Shown: positions 45,890 through 54,786 of the stretch, piece by piece
Numbering within the stretch: position 1 is the first letter of the stretch
How the letters are laid out: each line of letters starts with the position of its first letter
Source of the DNA: JAWXBG01 sp044375415
GTDB taxonomy: Bacteria > Bacteroidota > Bacteroidia > Flavobacteriales_D > Sanyastnellaceae
NCBI GenBank assembly: GCA_044375415.1
Contig: JBILMS010000008.1
Coordinates: forward strand, 19,748-83,747
Length of the DNA: 64,000 nt
Direction of reading: 5' to 3'
Notes under the pieces: model-generated
The model's database searches: none
What the model was told of the DNA's origin: nothing
The model's input: only the letters and a program-made list of their open reading frames with translations
Made by a program: the position numbers and the translations under genes

Positions 45890-47407
45890 TTACTCACCAA
45901 CGATATCCAACATCGACATCGGCCTCTCCTCGCCCCGCCACGAAATTTCGGATTTCGTTGATGTATCAATCTTTCCGTTGGGGGTGAAAATCGTGGAGGG
46001 TGAAGTGTGCAGTTTAATGCGGGTAACTTTGTTGTCATTTAGAAACAACTCAATATTACTGCACTCTCCGGTATTCTGACCCATCACCTTCGGGGTTTCC
46101 GATTTATCGTCGGTGGGATAATATGTTAATTGTCCATTGCCTTCAACCCACACTCGATGTAAATGATTGTCTAAAAAATATCCTGTTAACTCTCGACCTT
46201 CAATGCGATTAAATCTCGTGCTATCGGCTTTGGAAAGTACTAAGGCATTTTTGCGCACAAACATGTGATCGAGTTTGCCATTGAACGAGTGTATCGTAAT
46301 GCTATCTCCTGTTATCTGACTTTCATCGGACCATAAAATGGGATCTACAAACATCTGAATGGTGCTATCCGCCTGACTATAGACCAACGAATCGGCTTTG
46401 CCCTGCATGTCGCTTTTAAAAAGCTTAACTCCGTGAAATGCGTAAAATATCTTTCGTTTTAAACTATCTTCTTTCGACATCAATGTATCTGCACCCATAT
46501 ACAAGGTATCGGTATCCAGATACTGTGTCATGTAAGAATGACCTGTTACCCACGAGTAGGCTTTCATTTCATCATAAAAACCTTTGTCGCCATTCACCTG
46601 ATAATTGTCGGTGGTATCGCGAATCATAACATTTCCGAATACCTCCCCAATTCCAAGTTTACCATTGTAGGCAATGCTGTCGCCCTTTAAAATACTGCTC
46701 TTCGATGTGACCACAGCATTTTTCCCAAAGCGATAAAAATCTTTCTTACTGTCGTACATACCATTCTCACAATAGATGTCGGTATTCGTTCCTTTGATGG
46801 TAGTGGGCCCGAGAAAATAAGATACTTCGCTGATACTGTTGTATTGCAGGGTATCGCATTTGACGAGGTAATCCGGATTTTTTAAAACAACTTTATCTCT
46901 AAAATAAAATGTCTCCGTTTTGGAATGGTAATACCCTTTTTTACTGGTGAGTGTATTGCTGTTTTTTCTAGAAACAATAGTTCCTCCTCCCACATACGAG
47001 GCTACTTCGGTATCCATGTTGTACAAGAGATAATCCGTTGTCAGCGTCATCTCTTTATCGCGCAAAACAACACCACGTTGTACGGTTGCAATTTTGGTTT
47101 TCTGATCGAGATGCAATTCTTCTCCGATCATAGAATAATCGCTGCCCTTGCGGATGCTTACATTGCTAAACGCATCAAAATCTTTCGTTTTGTTATAGAG
47201 GTAAGCGCTATCGCAATAGAGCATAGTGCCTTGATATTCGAACTGAACATGTCCGAGCAATCGTTGCATGTCTCCCAACGAAGCATCAAACTCTTGCACA
47301 TCGGCATGAATGAGACGAACTATTTTTTGTTGAGAAAACGCGCTATCCGTAAACAATAGGATGCAGGCGAAAAGAGATAAGATATATGTAAGGCTTGTTT
47401 TTACCAT
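45890..47407 (-). CDS. OstA-like (LptA/LptD organic solvent tolerance-type) protein
   Basis: A 505-residue protein with a signal peptide (1-25, ending AFSQ). Repeated beta-jellyroll strands of the OstA/LptA type make up the body: QEFDASLGDMQRLLGHVQFE, YCDSAYLYNKTKDFDAFSNV, KNPDYLVKCDTLQYNS, DIYCENGMYDSKKDFYRFG. This is the recurrent 'LxCDSxxYN' pattern of Bacteroidota OstA-like proteins, which probably bridge LPS across the periplasm or a related lipid-transport path. No LptD barrel. The final codons overlap a low-complexity repeat in the adjoining gap. It lies 47 bp after purA on the same strand. Confidence 0.88.
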   Translation of the reverse strand: MVKTSLTYILSLFACILLFTDSAFSQQKIVRLIHADVQEFDASLGDMQRLLGHVQFEYQGTMLYCDSAYLYNKTKDFDAFSNVSIRKGSDYSMIGEELHLDQKTKIATVQRGVVLRDKEMTLTTDYLLYNMDTEVASYVGGGTIVSRKNSNTLTSKKGYYHSKTETFYFRDKVVLKNPDYLVKCDTLQYNSISEVSYFLGPTTIKGTNTDIYCENGMYDSKKDFYRFGKNAVVTSKSSILKGDSIAYNGKLGIGEVFGNVMIRDTTDNYQVNGDKGFYDEMKAYSWVTGHSYMTQYLDTDTLYMGADTLMSKEDSLKRKIFYAFHGVKLFKSDMQGKADSLVYSQADSTIQMFVDPILWSDESQITGDSITIHSFNGKLDHMFVRKNALVLSKADSTRFNRIEGRELTGYFLDNHLHRVWVEGNGQLTYYPTDDKSETPKVMGQNTGECSNIELFLNDNKVTRIKLHTSPSTIFTPNGKIDTSTKSEISWRGEERPMSMLDIVGE

Positions 47408-47453
47408 TCGACTCTCTTCAACAAAAACAAGGCCCTTTCGCTACTTGCGACTT

Positions 47454-48758
47454 TTAGGCCGTAACTTTTTCACGTATGATGGTCTGATCGCGGTCAGGAC
47501 CCACCGACACTACAGTAATAGGTATATCCAAATCGTCTTCAATAAATCGTATGTATGATTTAAGACTGTCGGGCATTTCGGACTCACCTCGGATACCCGT
47601 GAGATCTTCCGTCCAGCCCTTTACTTCGGTATAAATAGATTGCACTTTATCGGGCGACATATCGTAAGGCAAATAATTGATCTCTCCTTCTGCCGTTTTA
47701 TAAGAAGTGCAAATTTGCAGCGAAGCAAAGTCACTCAATACATCGGCTTTCATCATGATCAACTGTGTAACTCCATTGATCATGCACGCATAGCGAAGGG
47801 CAGGTAGATCGAGCCATCCACAGCGACGTGGTCGACCGGTAGTAGAGCCAAATTCGTTTCCGATTTTTCTCATCTGCTCTCCGATCTCATCGTTTAATTC
47901 AGTCGGAAAAGGACCGCTACCTACACGAGTACAGTATGCTTTAAAGATACCTATCACCTCTCCTACTCTTCCCGGCGCTATCCCCAATCCGGTGCAGGCT
48001 CCTGCTGATACCGTGTTGCTTGATGTGACAAATGGATAACTACCAAAATCTATGTCGAGCAAAGAACCTTGAGCTCCTTCGGCCAGTACTTTTTTGCCGG
48101 ATTGTAAAGCCTGATTGATGTACCATTCACTATCGACGATCTGGAGTGATTTGATCAATTCAATTCCTCGCAGAAAATCTGCTTCCAAATTCTGAAGTTC
48201 TATCGGATCGGCTTGAAAAACGTTTTTAAAACCATCCAACAAAAACATGTGCTTCTGTTTCAAAGCCGCATATTTCGCGGTAAATCCGGCGTCCAGCAAA
48301 TCGCCTACGCGCATACCGTTGCGACCGGTTTTATCCATATATGCAGGACCAATACCTTTTAATGTAGATCCGATTTTCGCATCTCCCTTCGAAGCTTCAC
48401 TGGCTCTATCGAGCAAGCGGTGTGTTGGAAGAATGATGTGGGCTTTTCGAGAAAGGATCAGACGTTTTTCAACGGGCACGTTTTTCGAACGCAGCGCATT
48501 GATTTCCTTTTCGAATACGCATGGATCGATCACAACACCATTGCCAATGAGGTTAACCACATTGTCTCTAAATATTCCGGATGGAATGGTGTGGAGCACG
48601 TGTTTATGCCCTTCGAATTCGAGGGTATGACCGGCATTCGGCCCTCCCTGAAATCTCGCGATGATATCATATCCGGGTGTGAGTACATCGACAAGTTTAC
48701 CCTTGCCCTCGTCGCCCCATTGTAATCCTAAAAGGATGTCTGCTTTATTCTGATTCAT
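47454..48758 (-). CDS. purA: Adenylosuccinate synthase
   Basis: GTP-dependent joining of IMP and aspartate, the first committed step to AMP. The length (434 residues) is normal. The P-loop-like QWGDEGKGK is at 13-21, followed by GGPNAGHTLEFEG with the catalytic His, LEGAQGSLLDIDFGSYPFVT-type LAEGAQGSLLDIDFGSYPF and TGRPRRCGWLD. A TACATTTG box lies 19 nt upstream with a TTTC 19 bp further up, a plausible promoter. It is the first gene of a leftward pair with the OstA-like gene. Confidence 0.97.
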   Translation of the reverse strand: MNQNKADILLGLQWGDEGKGKLVDVLTPGYDIIARFQGGPNAGHTLEFEGHKHVLHTIPSGIFRDNVVNLIGNGVVIDPCVFEKEINALRSKNVPVEKRLILSRKAHIILPTHRLLDRASEASKGDAKIGSTLKGIGPAYMDKTGRNGMRVGDLLDAGFTAKYAALKQKHMFLLDGFKNVFQADPIELQNLEADFLRGIELIKSLQIVDSEWYINQALQSGKKVLAEGAQGSLLDIDFGSYPFVTSSNTVSAGACTGLGIAPGRVGEVIGIFKAYCTRVGSGPFPTELNDEIGEQMRKIGNEFGSTTGRPRRCGWLDLPALRYACMINGVTQLIMMKADVLSDFASLQICTSYKTAEGEINYLPYDMSPDKVQSIYTEVKGWTEDLTGIRGESEMPDSLKSYIRFIEDDLDIPITVVSVGPDRDQTIIREKVTA

Positions 48759-48777
48759 TTCTTAAAAAACCAAGGGG

Positions 48778-48785
48778 CAAATGTA
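48778..48785 (-). promoter_or_regulatory. Putative -7 box (TACATTTG) for purA
   Basis: Exact TAnnTTTG on the minus strand, 19 nt before the purA ATG. A TTTC (one mismatch to the -33 TTTG) lies 19 bp further upstream. Confidence 0.45.
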
Positions 48786-48817
48786 ATCACGAGGAAAGGA
48801 GTACGAAACATCGATTC

Positions 48818-49150
48818 CTATTTTCCGGGGGCAATAATGTTCATCTTTTCAGCGTAATATTCACAGAAATCCCTCATCGTAGCCGCCATAGCGGTTTCTC
48901 CGGTCGCTTTTTGGAAACTATCCGCGAGGGTCAAAATGGTCTGATGCACAAATTGTTTCATCTCGTCGACCTGCATATCCTTGGTCCACAAGTCGATACG
49001 CGCTGTATTACCCGCATCCTTTTCCCATAAAGCTAAAATCATGGCCTTGCTCGAAACATTCTGATCGCCGTCGGTAGCAGACCACTTCATTTCTTCGGGC
49101 ACATGGTTTTCGTCCAATTCGATGTTTATACGTATTTCCGATTTTTTCAT
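48818..49150 (-). CDS. gldC: Gliding motility protein GldC
   Basis: A small cytoplasmic protein (110 residues, no signal) matching GldC from end to end: MKKSEIRINIELDENHVPEE, MKWSATDGD, AMILALWEKDAGNTARIDLW and FCEYYAEKMNIIAPGK. In Flavobacterium johnsoniae it supports gliding and usually sits beside gldB, as it does here (gldB stop to gldC start about 48 bp). The precise molecular role is not known. Confidence 0.94.
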   Translation of the reverse strand: MKKSEIRINIELDENHVPEEMKWSATDGDQNVSSKAMILALWEKDAGNTARIDLWTKDMQVDEMKQFVHQTILTLADSFQKATGETAMAATMRDFCEYYAEKMNIIAPGK

Positions 49151-49198
49151 TTTTATAAAGTAGAAGAAATTCTATTTAAAAGCAATCCTATCAATCGT

Positions 49199-50224
49199 TT
49201 AGGGGTGATAGGCTTTCAGCATTTTCTGGTAGTTTTTTTCGTTTAATAATTGTTGAAGGGTGAGTTCCTTGTTCTGCATCATGTAATCGCGAACTACATT
49301 CCAACCCATCCAAATACCAAGCTGTCCGGGTGATTCGGTCGGTATTTTACCAAAATTCGTAAAGGGCGCCGGATCGGTCCACTTATTAATATCCAAGGGT
49401 TTGGTCTCGAACAATACTTCTTGACGGGCTAATTCTTCCCAAACTTGACCTTCATTGGATTCGGCCCACAACATTTGTTCGGACGACCAATTCATTTTTA
49501 TGGAATCGGCCACTTCCGGAAGCAAAACATCAAGCAAAAACATTCGTTTTCCCTCAAAAATAATCTTACTCAATAAGTCATTTCCATCATCATAAAAGAC
49601 GGTTCTCATGTAGATCCAATCGCGTATTCCATTTGAAACCAAAAATTTGCTTTCAAAATCGTCTTTCACGTATTGGGGCATAGCGTCGGAAGGAACCTCT
49701 TTAATAAGTGGATGATCCTTGCCCAAGTAACAATCCACTCCGATTCCAATGGAAGAATCGGTAGCAAAAGCTTGGTAGTTAAGCCCGGAATTCATGTACA
49801 CAATAGAAGGAACCACTGAATCCGGAAAAAAGTAGTGCCAACGAGTTAAAGCGTCACTGAACTCATTGTCCCACTTCTCAAAATCAGATGAAGTGAATTT
49901 GCCCGCAATGGCATCTTTGATTCGCAGGATACTCTGATCCATGGCAAATCCTTGCATGTAATAAAATGTGGTGTCATCACCGCAGGGACCAACTTTCAGA
50001 AGATCACGAACATAGCGACAGATGAACTCGCCGTAGTTTTGGTACAATGTTTGGCGTGCGGTCGCAGGTTGAGAAAAATCAACCGCAAAAACATCATTTT
50101 CAAGATGTTTGGAACGAACTTTGACTTCCGAACCCGACACATCGATGTTCTTGAATGGATTCTCTTCGCAAGAAACTATGAGCATTGCAAAGAGAAAAAG
50201 AAATAAAAGGTGTTTAAGCCTCAT
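49199..50224 (-). CDS. gldB: Gliding motility lipoprotein GldB
   Basis: A protein of 341 residues from the ATG at 50224, preferred over an in-frame GTG four codons earlier because it opens the signal MRLKHLLFLFLFAMLIVSC. The lipobox Cys is Cys19. The body matches GldB, with a DUF2268-like, peptidase-MA-resembling core: ALTRWHYFFPDSVVPSIVYM, GIGVDCYLGKDHPL, KIIFEGKRMFLLDVLLPEV. GldB is essential for gliding and T9SS function in F. johnsoniae. The canonical HExxH is replaced by FEGKR, so it is not expected to be an active metalloprotease. Followed by gldC. Confidence 0.94.
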   Translation of the reverse strand: MRLKHLLFLFLFAMLIVSCEENPFKNIDVSGSEVKVRSKHLENDVFAVDFSQPATARQTLYQNYGEFICRYVRDLLKVGPCGDDTTFYYMQGFAMDQSILRIKDAIAGKFTSSDFEKWDNEFSDALTRWHYFFPDSVVPSIVYMNSGLNYQAFATDSSIGIGVDCYLGKDHPLIKEVPSDAMPQYVKDDFESKFLVSNGIRDWIYMRTVFYDDGNDLLSKIIFEGKRMFLLDVLLPEVADSIKMNWSSEQMLWAESNEGQVWEELARQEVLFETKPLDINKWTDPAPFTNFGKIPTESPGQLGIWMGWNVVRDYMMQNKELTLQQLLNEKNYQKMLKAYHP

Positions 50225-50289
50225 AAGATTAATCACTAGTTTTGGCCACTATGAAAAGCCTGCAAGTTTAACGCAGTAAACGAAGTAAC

Positions 50290-51069
50290 ATGAAAAAAAT
50301 TACACTCCTGGCATTTTGCCTCACAGCTTTAACCGCTGTATCGTACGCACAGAACGGCAAATACAAAATCGCCCCTTTTGTGAGTCCCAACATTTCTTGG
50401 ATGAGCCCTGAGCAAAAGTTCATGGAATCCAATGGTTCTGTCATCCGATTCGGTTTTGGATTGATGGTGGATGTCATGTTTACCGACAATTATGCTATTG
50501 GAACAGGCTTACATATTAATCGCTCCGGTGGCGACATGACTTACCTCGAATATGACAGCTACCAGAATATTCCGGTGATTCTAGAAAGACAACGAACTTA
50601 TAATCTGCAATACGCTGAAATTCCTCTGACTCTGAAATTGAGAACCAACGAAATAGGTTATATTACTTATTGGGGTCAATTTGGTTTAGGTTTAGGCGTG
50701 AATCTGCGAGCCAAAGGCGATGACGCTATCGACTATTTACATGAAAATCCAACAAATGATGATAATCCCGAATGGGAGGAAACTTCCATTAAATCTGAAG
50801 AAATCGAAGATGAAGACATTAAAGGTGATATCAACATATTCCGCGCTTCCCTTATTGTCGGTGGCGGTATCGAATACAACGTAAGTGGCAATACTTCTAT
50901 CGTTGCCGGTATAGTATTTAACAATGGTTTTACCAATACCCTCAAAAAGGAAGGTGTGAGAACCGATAACGCTGATCTAGTTGAGTACAATGTAGATAAA
51001 GAACCCGTACTTTATGACTTAAAAGCCATTTCAAATTTCGTAGAATTGAAAATCGGAATTTTGTTCTAA
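50290..51069 (+). CDS. PorT-like outer-membrane beta-barrel protein
   Basis: A 259-residue protein with a signal peptide (1-20, ending SYAQ). The OmpW/PorT-like eight-strand barrel pattern shows as YKIAPFVSPNISWMSPEQKF, YAIGTGLHINRSGGDM, YAEIPLTLKLRTNE, GYITYWGQFGLGLGVNLRA, FRASLIVGGGIEYNVSG and a final VELKIGILF strand with terminal Phe. An acidic loop (NPTNDDNPEWEETSIKSEEI) faces outward. It adjoins gldBC divergently but may be a generic barrel rather than the T9SS component PorT itself. Ends with a strong terminator. Confidence 0.8.
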   Translation: MKKITLLAFCLTALTAVSYAQNGKYKIAPFVSPNISWMSPEQKFMESNGSVIRFGFGLMVDVMFTDNYAIGTGLHINRSGGDMTYLEYDSYQNIPVILERQRTYNLQYAEIPLTLKLRTNEIGYITYWGQFGLGLGVNLRAKGDDAIDYLHENPTNDDNPEWEETSIKSEEIEDEDIKGDINIFRASLIVGGGIEYNVSGNTSIVAGIVFNNGFTNTLKKEGVRTDNADLVEYNVDKEPVLYDLKAISNFVELKIGILF

Positions 51070-51103
51070 GGGTATGATCGAAAGAGATTTTTAAAAACAT
51101 ATT

Positions 51104-51139
51104 TCTAATCCCGTCGAACTTTTCGGCGGGATTTTTTTT
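51104..51139 (+). terminator. Intrinsic terminator
   Basis: Stem AATCCCGTCGAA / TTCGGCGGGATT with a short CTT loop and one G-T wobble, followed by eight T. It ends the barrel gene before nadE, whose start lies only 9 bp beyond. Confidence 0.85.
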
Positions 51140-51147
51140 ATCACTCT

Positions 51148-51975
51148 ATGAATAGCGAAAAAGTAGTACAGCACATCGTAAAATGGCTCAATGATTATGC
51201 TGAATCCAGCCATAGCAAAGGTTTTGTTGTGGGCGTTAGTGGGGGAATCGATTCGGCCGTTACCAGCGCTCTTTGTGCTAAAACGGGAAGACCCACTTTG
51301 CTTTTGGAAATGCCTATTCACCAAGCAAAATCTCAGGTGGATCGGGCGCAGGAACATATTCATTCTCTTCGCGAAAAACACGCCAACGTTAAGGACCTAG
51401 TTGTGAACCTCACTCCGGTGTACGATGCGATGGTAGAGGCATTAAAAGAAGAAGTGGTTACTCCCATTGTAGAGATGTCTCGTGCTAATACCCGAGCGCG
51501 TTTGCGAATGAGCACCTTGTATTATTATGCTGCAGTTAATAGTTCTTTGGTAGCAGGAACAGGAAATAAAGTGGAAGATTTCGGAATCGGATTTTTTACT
51601 AAATGGGGTGACGGAGCAACAGATCTCAATCCTATTGCCGACCTTACAAAATCAGAAGTTTATGCCATTGCCCGAGAATTAGGTGTGGTGCAAAGTATTC
51701 TGGAAGCCGCCCCAACCGACGGCCTCTTCGGAGACAACCGAACAGACGAAGATCAAATCGGAGCTAGTTATCCGGAACTTGAATGGGCTATGGATAAAAT
51801 CGAAAAGGCAGGTTTTAAAGGAACTTTGGATGAGCTCAAAGATTGGTTGAAATCGGACGGAAGTAGCGATCGTCAAGTGCGCGTTGCAGAAATATTCTAC
51901 GACCGCCATCTCAAAAATCTACATAAGATGAAACCTATTCCTGTTTGTATTATCCCGGATGCATTGAGGGATTAG
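51148..51975 (+). CDS. nadE: NAD(+) synthase, ammonia-dependent type
   Basis: Converts deamido-NAD to NAD with ATP. The 275-residue length indicates the short form without an N-terminal glutaminase, so ammonia is the nitrogen donor. The PP-loop VGVSGGIDSA (28-37) is intact, as are NTRARLRM, GTGNKVEDFGIGFFTKWGDG (Lys and Asp of the substrate site) and SEVYAIARELGV. The stop overlaps the stop of the convergent gldA by two or three bases. A terminator sits immediately upstream. Confidence 0.95.
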   Translation: MNSEKVVQHIVKWLNDYAESSHSKGFVVGVSGGIDSAVTSALCAKTGRPTLLLEMPIHQAKSQVDRAQEHIHSLREKHANVKDLVVNLTPVYDAMVEALKEEVVTPIVEMSRANTRARLRMSTLYYYAAVNSSLVAGTGNKVEDFGIGFFTKWGDGATDLNPIADLTKSEVYAIARELGVVQSILEAAPTDGLFGDNRTDEDQIGASYPELEWAMDKIEKAGFKGTLDELKDWLKSDGSSDRQVRVAEIFYDRHLKNLHKMKPIPVCIIPDALRD

Positions 51976-52883
51976 GAAGAGGTCAGATCCTTGAAAACGT
52001 CTTCAAGTTTTTGTTCTCTGCGCGTAAGGGCAAGAACTAAAAGTCCTTTGTCGGAGATTCGTTTCGAAACTTCTCCGCGTATATCTGCTTCCCCTTGAAC
52101 TTCTATTTCGAATTGATTATTGGGAAGTACCTCCACTCGCATTACGCCTTGAATGCCTGTCAAAACCGACTTGTCGACACTACCACTCAATTCCACAAAT
52201 AAGCGGTAACTCTGGTGATCGGAGCCTTTGCGAAGTTCGCTGGTAGCGCGATCGGCAACAATGTTACCCTTATTTACAATGATCGTTCTAGAACAAATGG
52301 CTTCCACCTCTTGCATAATGTGGGTTGAAAGCATCACCGTTTTTTCCTTGCCAATTTCCATGATCAAGGATCGGATTTCTACGAGTTGATTGGGATCTAA
52401 ACCACTCGTAGGTTCATCCAAAATCAACACTGCCGGATCGTGAATGATGGCCTGTGCAAGGCCTACACGCTGACGATACCCTTTAGAAAGTTCTTCTATT
52501 TTTTTATGTGCTTCGCGGCCCAGGCCCACCATCTCCACCATCCTTTCTACACGCTTTTTGACATCCTTCACACGATGAAGTTCAGCTACAAAAGTCAAAT
52601 ACTCTCTCACGTACATATCCAAATACAAGGGATTATGTTCGGGCAGATAGCCGATAGAACGTTTAACCGACATGGGGTTGTTGCGCACATCGAAACCACA
52701 CACACTTGCATCGCCGCTACTCTGAGGGATGTAACACGTAAGAATTTTCATCATCGTGCTTTTGCCGGCGCCATTTGGTCCCAAAAAACCTACAACTTCT
52801 CCCGGTTTAATTTCAAATGAAACACTATCCAAAGCCTTTTGAGCTCCGTACAATTTGGTCACATTTCTGACGCTGATGGACAT
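51972..52883 (-). CDS. gldA: Gliding motility ABC transporter ATP-binding protein GldA
   Basis: ATPase of the GldA-GldF-GldG complex required for gliding in F. johnsoniae. It has 303 residues from the ATG at 52883 (MSISVRNVTKLYGAQKAL); an in-frame ATG 11 codons earlier gives an unlikely polar extension. Walker A GPNGAGKST is at 35-43, the signature LSKGYRQR near 137, Walker B VLILDEPTSGLDP near 158, and STHIMQEVE has the switch His. The C-terminal 85 residues carry the GldA-specific domain. gldF and gldG are not adjacent here. Convergent with nadE. Confidence 0.93.
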   Translation of the reverse strand: MSISVRNVTKLYGAQKALDSVSFEIKPGEVVGFLGPNGAGKSTMMKILTCYIPQSSGDASVCGFDVRNNPMSVKRSIGYLPEHNPLYLDMYVREYLTFVAELHRVKDVKKRVERMVEMVGLGREAHKKIEELSKGYRQRVGLAQAIIHDPAVLILDEPTSGLDPNQLVEIRSLIMEIGKEKTVMLSTHIMQEVEAICSRTIIVNKGNIVADRATSELRKGSDHQSYRLFVELSGSVDKSVLTGIQGVMRVEVLPNNQFEIEVQGEADIRGEVSKRISDKGLLVLALTRREQKLEDVFKDLTSS

Positions 52884-53074
52884 ATTTTTTTGCTGATGAA
52901 TTGATTCCGATTGCAAAAATCTTCTATTTCAAGTAAGTCCGAACATCCGGAAGCATGAATTATCAGGTTTTTTTCAGCCATTTGTCACTCGTTTAAGCTT
53001 CGACTCATTTGGTCTCTTGTACAAGAAGCCCTCAAATCATCAATCCTTTCAACCCAAATCAAATGAATTCCCGA

Positions 53075-53082
53075 TACCTTTG
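53075..53082 (+). promoter_or_regulatory. Putative -7 box (TACCTTTG) for rsgA
   Basis: Exact TAnnTTTG ending 4 nt before the chosen rsgA ATG at 53087, the same distance as for purK. If both are used, the transcripts would have almost no 5' leader, or translation starts slightly downstream. Confidence 0.4.
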
Positions 53083-53086
53083 CTTC

Positions 53087-54010
53087 ATGCAGGAGGGAGT
53101 AGTATTAAAATCCACGGGAAGCTGGTATCAAGTAATGGACCTGAATGGAAATGTGCATCCATGTAGAGCCAAGGGAAAAATCCGTATCACAGAAATCCGT
53201 ACTACGAATCCTATCGCTGTGGGCGACCATGTAGATTTTGAATTGGAAAAAGATGGTCAAAGCGTCATCGCCGCCATCCATGAAAGAAAAAATTACATCA
53301 TTCGCAAATCGGTAAATCTCTCCAAAGAAGCACAAATTGTCGCATCGAATATCGACCTTGCTTTATTACTCGTCACGCTAAAAAGTCCTGAAACTTCCAC
53401 CGGTTTTATCGATCGTTTTTTAGCTACTGCTGAAGCGTATCGAATTAAAACCACTCTTCTCTTTAATAAATATGATCAATATTCCGATGATGAGAAAAAG
53501 ATCGTGGGTGAATTAATGGATCTTTATAAAAATATCGGATATGATGTATTGCCCTTGAGTTCTGTCGATGGCACGGGGTTCGAAGAGTTAAAAAGCATGA
53601 TAAAAGATAAAGTGTGCATGTTCGGTGGTCATTCGGGAACCGGAAAAACAACCTTGGTTAATTTACTATTACCCGGATTAGATTTAAAAACGGCAGATGT
53701 GAGCTACTATCATCAAAAGGGTATGCACACAACCACTTTTGCAGAGATGTATCCTCTGGCCGATGGTGGATTCATTATTGATACTCCGGGGATAAAAGGA
53801 TTTGGATTGGTTGATATTCCTAAAGATGAATTACATCATCACTTTGTTGAGTTCTTCAAACTTCTTCCCGACTGCAAATTTCACAATTGTCTTCATGTGA
53901 ATGAGCCGGGGTGTGCTGTTCTCAATGCGCTAGAAGAAGATCGCATTGCTCCGAGTAGGTATAAGAGTTACATCAGTATGTATGGTGATGAGGGTGCTAA
54001 TTATCGGTAG
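53087..54010 (+). CDS. rsgA: Ribosome small subunit-dependent GTPase A
   Basis: Circularly permuted GTPase that checks late maturation of the 30S subunit. I chose the ATG at 53087 (MQEGVVLKSTGSWYQV), the usual family beginning; an upstream in-frame start would add 26 unrelated residues. An N-terminal OB domain is followed by permuted G motifs: NKYD (127-130), GGHSGTGKTT (180-189), then DTPGIKGFG (232-240). The C-terminal zinc site is C263-x4-C268-x-H270-x5-C276. The 307-residue length is normal. It stands alone; a repeat-rich gap follows. Confidence 0.95.
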   Translation: MQEGVVLKSTGSWYQVMDLNGNVHPCRAKGKIRITEIRTTNPIAVGDHVDFELEKDGQSVIAAIHERKNYIIRKSVNLSKEAQIVASNIDLALLLVTLKSPETSTGFIDRFLATAEAYRIKTTLLFNKYDQYSDDEKKIVGELMDLYKNIGYDVLPLSSVDGTGFEELKSMIKDKVCMFGGHSGTGKTTLVNLLLPGLDLKTADVSYYHQKGMHTTTFAEMYPLADGGFIIDTPGIKGFGLVDIPKDELHHHFVEFFKLLPDCKFHNCLHVNEPGCAVLNALEEDRIAPSRYKSYISMYGDEGANYR

Positions 54011-54160
54011 TTCGTAGTCGGCAGGAGGTGGTTCCTGAGCTTGCCGAAGGACAGTAGGCAGTAAATGGGCGTAAATGGAAACGTGCACGCTCTCAAACTC
54101 AAACAGTTTCTGGAACTCTCCAAAAAGTTCAATGTTCAGCGTTCATAGTCTACTGAACTT
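54010..54160 (+). repeat. Modular intergenic string with inserted hairpin
   Basis: GTTCGTAGTCGGCAGGAG, then TTCCTGAGCTTGCCGAAGGA (a hairpin also found at 63001 and 63241), GTAGGCAGTAAATGGGCG, GGAAACGTGCACGCTCTC, AAACTCAAACAGTTTCTGG, AAAGTTCAATGTTCAGCG. Same order as at 16244 and 23566, with the hairpin placed inside the first block. Confidence 0.6.
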
Positions 54161-54786
54161 TTCACGTCTACGATTTCTTTAACGCGATCTCACCCTTTCT
54201 CTTTCCCTTGCCCCTTCACAATTTATGCCACCCGCGAGGCACTACAGTTCGATGTTTGTAGAAACAGGAACAGAGGGAGCGCTTTTCTCTGAGGTGTGAA
54301 TGATACATCGGCATTGCGAACGCAAGATGTCACCACTACGTGGTTTGAATTTGCACCGCTTTAACGTTTCTACAAAGATTTCACCGCTACGCGGTTGGGT
54401 TCAATTCTTTGAAGAAATCGGGGGTCTATTACATTGAAACAGTTCGGGGTTTGCAGAAACAGAAACAGAGGGAGTGCGTTTTAAGAAAGGTAAGTAAAAC
54501 CGAGCGAAGCCGTAGGGCAGTGCAAATGAATATTTTTAGAAACTAAAACATACTCAATACTCACCTTCTAACTAACACTCCGAGAAGTCCAATTCTCATA
54601 GTTCGCAAGACTAGAGACGTTCTCGTTTTCAGAAACGCGATGCCACCCTTTCCCTTTCCCAATTTGTTCTCACAACCCGAAAAGTCCAATGTTCATAGAT
54701 CACTAGGCTTTGGACTTTCTCGTTTTTAGAAACGTGATCTTACCCTTGGAAGGAACCTCCACTAATCAATAATACCAAGGTCATCC
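54011..54786. other. Gene-free convergent gap filled with repeats
   Basis: Between converging rsgA and the BNR-repeat gene. Contents: a modular string (54010-54160), two to three diverged copies of an AACGCGATCTCACCCTTTC block (about 54179, 54635, 54731), small hairpins TTGCGAACGCAA (54314), CACCACTACGTGGT (54331) and CACCGCTACGCGGT (54382), the AGTTCGGGGTTTGCAGAAAC module (54440) and a half element A (54496-54512). No gene. Confidence 0.75.
54314..54395. repeat. Cluster of short hairpins, 'CACCGCTACGCGGT' type
   Basis: Three palindromes within 80 bp: TTGCGAACGCAA (54314-54325), CACCACTACGTGGT (54331-54344) and CACCGCTACGCGGT (54382-54395). They are linked by AACGTTTCTACAAAGATTT. The last two share a frame with compensating changes (ACG-CGT against GCG-CGC), which points to selection or descent of a hairpin rather than chance. 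Confidence 0.65.

Noticed and set aside
45554..46079. Frames of 100 and 116 codons over element B and the ostA-like 3' end
   Set aside because: They read through element B hairpins and antisense to a well-supported gene.
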